DNA of 64,000 nucleotides from Parelaphostrongylus tenuis (lineage: Eukaryota; Nematoda; Chromadorea; Rhabditida; Metastrongylidae), in assembly GCA_019055375.1 (NCBI GenBank), contig JAHQIW010000606.1, positions 248,001 to 312,000 on the forward strand, given 5' to 3'. This document shows, piece after piece, positions 26,101 to 35,100 of the stretch. The notes beneath the pieces were generated by a model that was not told where the DNA came from, made no database searches, and saw only the letters and a list, made by a program, of their open reading frames with translations. Each line of letters starts with the position of its first letter. The stretch's first letter is position 1. A program made the position numbers and the translations under genes.

Positions 26101-29100
26101 AGAATTAGATCACAATGATTAGGAAATAGAAGCCTTGATTGAGCAAGCATTTGTGGTCTGCGGTTCTTGGAATTATGAAGCAGACTGATACATAAGCTGT
26201 TCCCACCTGATTATTTTCTTCTTTACCTTTGCTATCCCATCAACATGGTGTGGATATGTGCTTGTAAGGTGAGTCCTTGGCTTTAGCCCGTGAACTACAG
26301 AACAATCGCTTTTAATTGACTCCATTTGATATTACAAATTTATTAATTAAAAAGACATGCGATTTTCTTGTTCATGGGATCAAACAAAGTGTTAAGTTTA
26401 CTAATTGATAATTATGAATGCGTCGGCTGACTAAGACGATTCGTGTTTTGTCGAGTTCTGCGTACTTCGACTTGGCACCATATTTTTTTCAAATATTTTA
26501 TCCGTATATCTTTATATATATATATCAGCTCTTATCATAAGTTTTGCACTAGAGCAAGAAACACCAAATTTATCAACCAAAAGTAACTGAAATTACATGA
26601 TTCTAGAATCGTTCATTTGCGGCATTTCTTGCAAACATCTTGGTATACAATTTGTCTATTCATGCTTCAAAATGGATCTGTCGTGGGAACATTTTTTCTT
26701 CCTACTCATACGCGAAAGGCGCGTAGGCAAATTGCTAGTGAAGCGGCGCGCAAGATCAGTAGGACTCATCTTCCTGTTAACGATCTAAGCGCGAGATCCT
26801 CCAGATTGTTCTTTTCGGCTTTGAACTTCACGAACCACTTCCTTGCTGTCATTTCCACAACCGCATCGTCGCCCCAAGCTTCATTAATCTTGCGCGCCGC
26901 TTTAGTAGCAATTGCTCCTGCATGAGTAGCAAGCCAATTTATTCCCATGACAGCTCTATCTTGAAGCAAGTTTTGGGCAAGTTGTATACCAAAATGTTTG
27001 CAAGAAAATGCGCAATTGAAAGGTACCAATTTCAAGCCAATTTAGACTGTTTTTGATTAGGTAGTGTGCTAAGTAAAGTTTTCCGCAATTAGCGTTTTTC
27101 GGATACAAAAATCGTCATCTTTGAAGTCTCAGAAAACTGCGATATAAAGCATAAACTTTTTGACAATATTACAGCAAAAAAACCGTGGAATCACATCTGC
27201 ACACCTAATACTAGATTATTTTATTATGTGTGGTAAAGAATAAAAGTGAATTGATGCTGACATAAGAAGCGAAAGTTAATTATAAATGAAATGTGACTAA
27301 ATGCAAATAAAATGGCATTGGAATGTTCAATAACAACTCGAAATTTTTTTCCGGAAGCATATGGTTTTCTTCAATAATTCGGTGATTTAAAGGAAGCATC
27401 AGCGTTGCTTTCACGTTGCAACGATGAGCAAGGTTCATAATTCAGTATTAGTGGACATATAGAGTTATTAACTATAAGACAATAACACAAAACCGTTTCT
27501 TCAACTGTGCAAAAGATTCAACTAATAAAGTACGTTAATAATGTAAAGTTCCTCCGAGTTATCCTTGAAATGGTATCGCACTGCATTAAGGAGTGTAAGT
27601 TCTGAAGGACACGTCATTGCTTTGTAAATGTTTTGGCATATCTGAACTAAAACTCAACTCAACTCAATATATTTCAACAGAAGGAAGCCTTTCGAAATTT
27701 CTTCAAGTTTTACGCATTGCTGATGACGAAACTCTTTTTTTTTGCTTTGATGCGAAGGGTCTGAATTGTTTACCAACCCAGCGACCAGCGCGACGCCGCT
27801 TCCTATCAACGGTCGGCAAAAGAGTAAATGTTATGTTTTTTCTCAAATGGCAAATGCATCTACATAATCAACAGAGTGCGCAAAAATTTCTGCACTCGCT
27901 CTACGTCACTAAATATGTCCCTTTCCTCTGTATGATTTTCATACGTTCTGCAGTCAGAACGAAATTAATTTCAGGGTGTTGGTGATCGACAAGTCGGTAT
28001 CTATGTGAAAAAAGTGGTGGCAGGAAGTCCGGCTGCACTAGTAGGTTTTCAAAGTCTTTGGACATTCACTTGTTACAAATTGGATTTTTTTTTCAATTGT
28101 TAAATCCTAGAAGCAGAAGCTAACGGCTGTGGTTGACTATCGTAGCAGTATCAATCTAGAGATATTATTGCGTAGTAATTTACCTGAATTTTTGATACTT
28201 AGGCCTGTTATATTTTGATTGGGACGCTATTGGATATAAAATCAATACGCAATCCATTTCCTGTTCATCTCCTTCGATAACATTTTTTTTAATGTGTAGA
28301 ATGCGTGAATCTTAACCTTGGAGATCCACCGTGGATTTGTCGCTGTCGACCAATTAGTCGCTGGCTTGTGCATTGATTTCCATGCATCGATGAGGAAGTG
28401 GTGTTTGACTCCAACTTTAAACCAGCATATTCCAGCTCATAGTGTACTCTAGTAATTGTGGTAAAATTTAAGGAAGTCTAGAGTTCATTGGCAATTAGGT
28501 ACATATTTTTTTTAATTAAGCACGCTGAAATCTCGATCTTTTAGAGCCCCAAAAATTATGTGCTTTTACGCTTTTTCGCTGGCCGTATTACTTACCTAAA
28601 AGCACTTGAGAAAGCGCAATTTTGCTATTCAGTATATATATATATATATATATCATATACATATGTATACATATACAAATATATATATATATATATATAT
28701 ACATATACAATTGTTGCCTTTGTACTGGAAAGCCAAAGAGAAAATTTTATTTCAGTTCTAGTTGGTTGGTGAATTCAATTCTAAATCATTTCGAAATGGA
28801 ATGATTTGTAAAAATAATGTCCCTTCAAGCAGCAGGTCATAATCACTTTTAAAAGTCTGCACTTTCAAGCTTTTCAAATACTATGGTGATAGGAAAATTA
28901 CCATTAGTGATTTGAAAACCATCGTCTCGATTGGGTGAAACATCGTTGAGGATAATAATTTTGCACGTACAATGATTTGAGGTGCTCATAAATGTGTCGA
29001 ATCAGTATCTATAATTTTCGCAGACTGATTTTGTATCAGCTTGGCAACAGTGTTGGCCCCCGTGGCGGGGTCAAACCAACAACCACATGTTCATCACACC

Positions 29101-32100
29101 ACCTTTGAACATTGCGCAGCGTGCTTCTCATTGTCAGCTACACTCATTACGTTCTGTATTTCGCTGATATCCAGAGTGGGAAAAATCAGGGCCAACGCGT
29201 AGTAGTTGGGTACTCTTTTTGTTTCGTAAAAAGAATTATCTTTTTTCTTAGGTTTTTGCAATTGTATTGCGAACTAAATTGTTCATTTGCATTTCTCCGT
29301 TTTCACTGCTTCTCTTTTAGGTTGTTAACATTACTCATATAAAGACAGATGTACAAGCTTTGATATTAGGTTGTTCTATACGTTCTGGCTCAAGAGTAAT
29401 AAACACCAATTTCACTAACCAGATTCAATTAAATTTGCATGATTTTGATATTATTCAATTGCGCGTTTTATCGCCAACTTTTGGTATACGATATATCTGT
29501 TCTTGCTTCAAGATGGAGTTGTCTTGAGAACAAATTCTCTTGCTATTCGTGCACGAATGACGCGTAGGGAAAAATACTAGTGAAGCAAAGCGCAAGATTA
29601 ATGGAGGTTCCCTTGACGGCTGGAGCGCGACTGACCCTCCAAACTGTTCTCTTTAGCTTTGAACTTTATGAACCACTTCCAGCCGTCCTTTCTGTAACCG
29701 TTAGCATCGTTCCAAGCTCCATTAGTCTTGCGCGCCGCTTCATTAGCATTCTTCCCTACGCTCCATTCGTGCATGAGTAGCAAGCGAATTTGTCCCCAAG
29801 ACAGCTGCATCTTAAAGCAAGTAAGGCTAAGTTGTGTACTGAGCTGTTCGGAAGAAAATGCGCAACTGAACGACTGCCAAAATCGTACAATTTTAATTCC
29901 TTCGGGTACATAAATTTGGTGTTTATTGCTCTACTGCCAAAACTTATGGAATGACCATATAATATACGATTTTCTACTGTAACAACATCAAATCCTTTTT
30001 TATGGTCGAATTACTGCTAAGGTATAGTCACTATACTGATATACCACGGCTTGAAATATAGTATTACGTATTAGATTTTGTGTTTATAATTTGATATATT
30101 GTAGTGGTATTAATTGTTGAGCAAATTTTGAAGGATGGTCGATTGGCGGCCGGTGATCAACTGCTTTCCGTCAACGGTCAATCATTACTGGGTATTTCGC
30201 AAGAAGAGTAAGTTCTTATGCATAATAGTGTTATTATTTTACATGTACTGTATGCATATGCATATAGTATATGTGTAAGCATGTGCATATATACTTATAT
30301 AGTTTGGGCAAAGTCTTTCATCAAACGAGTAACTGTTAAGGACTTTGATAAAGTCTCCATTCTCACCTCTGGTGTGTCAAACTTCTCAGCAGACTATGCA
30401 GCTTGAATGTCATGAGGATAATTGCATTTCTATATTAAGCCTTTTGATGTGATTGTTTTTGAGGAGGTGATTCCACATCACTCTCTAGGCTTTGACGTGT
30501 GATAAACTTGCCAAAAGTAGAGTTTTGCCTCCCATTGGGAATATTCACTTTCAAACCATTTCATCGAAGAGTTCAACACTATAAAATCTAATGGAGAAGC
30601 TACTACGTTTTTTCTTCTCATAGAAGATAAATGTAAACTCTGGCGTAAACTATTCATTTTCTTCCACGTACCCAGGAACCGACTGCATGGGACGATCTCT
30701 ATGTCACATCCATGTTCGTTTTGTCCAGAATGTCTTGGAACCACAATCATTCTTCCAGTCCTATTATTTTCAAACAGTTTTTATGTCCTTAGTCCTATCA
30801 ATTTCAAACAGTCTTCAAGTTATCCGTCATATATTGTAACGAAACTAGGGTCACTTGATGCTGCTGACGTTTCTTGCAGAGCGGCGGAGTATATGGCGCG
30901 AGCCGGTGCTGAAGTTCGTTTCGATGTCCGTAAAGGAGCTGCACTACGTAATGGCCTGGATGCATGGCTTTGTCAACCAGTTCAATCAACGACAGTCAGT
31001 TGTTTGCACATGTATTATTTATCGTTGTTAATGATCACTTTGATCAGAGTCTGGCAAAGCCTTTGTTTAGTACGCTTTACTTTGCTCACAGTCCTGTATG
31101 GTTATATCACCTGTCTGACCACATCATAGTGTTTTTAAGTACAACGCGACCCACATAATGTGTAAATCGTGACAGTTTTTCCATTTGGCTCCTTGCCTTG
31201 CATCCTTCTCCACAAATTTTTCCAGATTTCCCTCTGAGTGGCCGCTATTTGGATATTTTGCCTTCATGAATCTCTTTTGGACTGCTGGTCGATTTGATAT
31301 ATATCTAAAATACGAAGATAGCTCTGCGCGAGCGTTTCAAGTCTCCATCAGAGACAGTCATTGGTTTTTAACCCTTTTGGTATCGTGGACCCACGGACTC
31401 TGTATCTTTAACTGGCAACTCTGGACTGTCCGCTCCACCTCCTCTCAGTCTGTAACACTCATCAAGCTGCGTCTAACAATGCCCGCGGGGGGTTAGAGAT
31501 GTCGAGGAGGTGGAGGAGACCGTCCAGCACGTTGTCTGTTCGAGATGCAGAAGCCGTGGGTCTTTGAAAGGGTTAGGAATCGCAGAGAAGCGCTGTATAC
31601 ATAGGCCTGGTACCGCAACGTTGTGTCTCTGTTTAGCGTTTCCCGTTTCTCACTTCTCAAAGTGTGCTAAAATTGTTCTACAAAAACTCTGGTCTCACAA
31701 AATTCACATGTAGTAAGTAGCACGTGACCTCTTCATTGCAGCATCAACTGTCACATCCGTTTCATCAGTCATCGTCGAATCACACGCAAAACAACAACAA
31801 CAGCTATTCCTATTATGCTCCGCTACAGGAATGTAGCAGTCAAATATCTGTACAGACGGCGAACAGCTATCAGAAGCATCAGCCAGGTGTGTGGAGTTTA
31901 GATTTTCCTTTGTTGTGGCAGTAGACGAGAGATTCGTATAGTTTGTCATATGTTCTTTTGAGGAATTGGTATATAAACTTATAAGAAACTAGTATCTGAA
32001 AGAGACAGCATTCAAAAGTTTTCTTTTTTTTTCCTTTTTTTTTCTGCTTTTCTTCTGCTAGACGCAATTGAAGCGTTTTTGATTCTCTTAGAGGTTTAAG

Positions 32101-35100
32101 CACCACCTTGTGATTATTTGTCCAAGAGTCCGTCGAGAAACATCGTACCCTGAGAACATGAACATCTTCTCAAGATTTGCAATTTGAATAGCTTGTGTTG
32201 ATGTTGATGAATTGTGATCGATAGCTTGTTTTTTTGAGTAGTGGATCGATGACTTTGAAGTCACTTTCAACCAGCTATTTTGAGACCTCGATCGAAAATA
32301 AATACATCTGACAGCATATTTTTTAACCTTTTATTAGAAATGAACCGTGCTACTGATGAAGCTGAAGGGGCGAAACACGTGTCTAGCATTTTACAAATGC
32401 CTTAATAGACCTGATGAATAGTTCAAAAGATATGCTGTGAGGGTAGACTTTAGAGAGTTTAAATTTACGTCATCAGGTCCTCGCACGTCCGCATTCGCTC
32501 CGGTGCCAGCCGTTGGAAGCGAAGCAAATCAGCACATGCGATCCGTATCGGCGTCTGACCTCTATCAGAACGATGTGAGCTTTTTCTGATTAATATTTTT
32601 TCTGGAAAAATAAATCGATACTGTGACTAAGAGATGGGCCGTCGTTTCATACATGTGTGGTACTAGACGTCAGAGATCTTATTTACGTGTCGAGCGTATC
32701 CTATGGGCAGCAACAAGGGGAGCTAATAATATTTACAATCGTTTTGTCGAACGGACCTTCTTCTGGTTGTCGTAACAAAGAAATTCAGTGAAATTGGTTA
32801 CTTAAGATTTCCACGCTTCTTCAAAAGCGCCTGTTTTTGCCTTTATCATTTGCATCACTTGCGCATTTCATTAACAACCAAGGATGGAATTAACACAAGA
32901 CGGTTATTGTCGCATGTGCAGAGGTGTCCTAATAAGTTTTGTTTCCCAAAGAAACCCAAGATGATTGTTATTGGTATTCCGGTCTATATTGATGGCAACT
33001 TTATGACAGCTTCAAATCTGGTGTTTTATCAATCATTAAAGTGTTTTTCACGAATGCTATTTGTAACGATAACTTCAATTTGAATAATGAAATAAGACGT
33101 GTGGTACGAATTCAATCAAGTTGAGGGAAATGATTCATTGGGAGTGCTGCTCTTGTTTTAGCCGAATGCCTCGTTTTCACAACGTTCATTAGCTGGTTCA
33201 ACGACTGGAGCGACCGGATTCGATCCGACTACCTTCCCATTATCGCCATTCCCACCGGCCAACGGTGATACAACCAGGTGAGTATAGCAGTGATGAGCGC
33301 TGCTCGATAACATCACATCAGTCATTGGTATCATTAGAAGTTTTTTCAAAATACGATTAGCAATATGTGAAATATCGTAGGGAGACCGTCGGCAACGTCA
33401 CCATCGGCTCTGCGACGTGGTGCGCAATCACCGGCTTCTATACATCGACCACCGAGCGCTACCAATCTGTTCGCACCGCCTAGGTACAGTGTTTTTCCCA
33501 TGTTGGTAGTACATTCATTCTTTGTTGATGCTACGAGAGTTAGTGTGGTGAGTGTTGAACTGTGACATGAAGAAGCAGGAACATGTGAGAAATTGCTCAA
33601 ATCAAATCAAACATTTTTGATGATAGCTCTTTCGGAACCGTGGGCTCACGGCCTCTGTATTTCTAACTGGCAATTCTGGACGGTCTGGTCCACCTCCCTT
33701 ACATCTCTAGCCCTCAGCGTGCTTCGTCTAACAATAGCACGCTGTTGCACAGAACAATGATGGATGCTGCGTCTAATAATGGTGCGGTGGGTGTTAGAGA
33801 TGCAGATGAGGTGAAGCAAACCGTCCAGAGTTGCCTGTTAGAGACGCAGAAGCCGTGGGCCCGCGGTCCCGAAAAGCCTAACCAAGACTGGCATAAGTAT
33901 TACCCACCACATAACTCAAAAAGGTACCTATGTGTATTTCTGACCGAAAGCGGAAATAGAGAACCTTGTGGTAAAAGTGTGATAATCTCTATGTTCTTTT
34001 AGTGATCTTAGTCAATAATATATTATTGGGCTTACCAAAAACGAACTGTGATCGTACTGTTGCTCTTTGAAACTCCGTGGTGATCGTTACTGTTGAAAAT
34101 GAGGTTAATGACATGAACATGGATGGCTCGTAGTGAATGTCTTCTCGAAGCTTTTTTGGAGCCGTAAATATGAAATAACTCATATGCTGAAGAGTTAATT
34201 TTTGCTTTCAGATCTCCTAATCCATTGCAGCAGCAAGGTTATAGCAGCGCCAGTGTGCGAGACGTCAACCACGATCTCTACAGAGCGGTATGTGGCCCTT
34301 TTTTTAAGTAATATCTCGATTTTATGGTCATAGTCATAATGTGTGGAGAATGCAGCTAACATAGAAATCTTGACGAATGAGTGGTGGTGTAAATGTACCT
34401 CGGTGGTGTAGTGGTAGCACACGTTCCTGCTATGGATGAAACGCGGTTTCGCCTCCCGTCCGAGGTCGTATTTTTGATCACCACTCAATTCCCCTAGGTA
34501 TATTAGTTCCCTCTATCATTCACTTAATGCCAAAAGGTTGATAGAAAACAATTTATCCGCCCAACATCTTGACGCTTTCTTTGTGGAGCCGCTGATTCCA
34601 ATTGATTGTCCACTGTCAATGTATAATATAGTCTCAAATCAAAAATAAAAAAGTTGTCAATGGAAGAAAATTATGATTATGTCCTTAAAATTTTAGCAAG
34701 AGTTGATCTTGTTTGCCTCTTGTATTTTGCATTTATTGTTGTGCTGCTCTTTCTATACTTAGAATTATGCTTCTCATCTCAATATTTTTCCAACAAAATT
34801 TTTTTCGTTGTAGTTTTCAGTATACATGAACTAAATCAGATAGTTTCCAAATTGGTAGAGCACAGAGTGATTTTTTTCAAACATCCAAAGAAACGTAGAT
34901 AAGGGATACCCCAGGCGTCCCATGGAAGCATGCAACCTACGCCGTACTCAAACATTACTATTCTCCAGATGATCTGTATATGATATTAGAATCTTCTACG
35001 ATAGAATCTTCTTCAATCAATCAACAGCTAAAGCTCCGACCTTTACAAAATTTTTCTGTGTGCACGAAGCTATTTAGAATGGAATTTTACTACGAAATAA

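Noticed and set aside
34398..34466. Functional tRNA gene
   Set aside because: The acceptor stem pairs, but the T-arm is imperfect, and mutated relatives with shared flanks occur at several other sites, which fits a tRNA-derived repeat.
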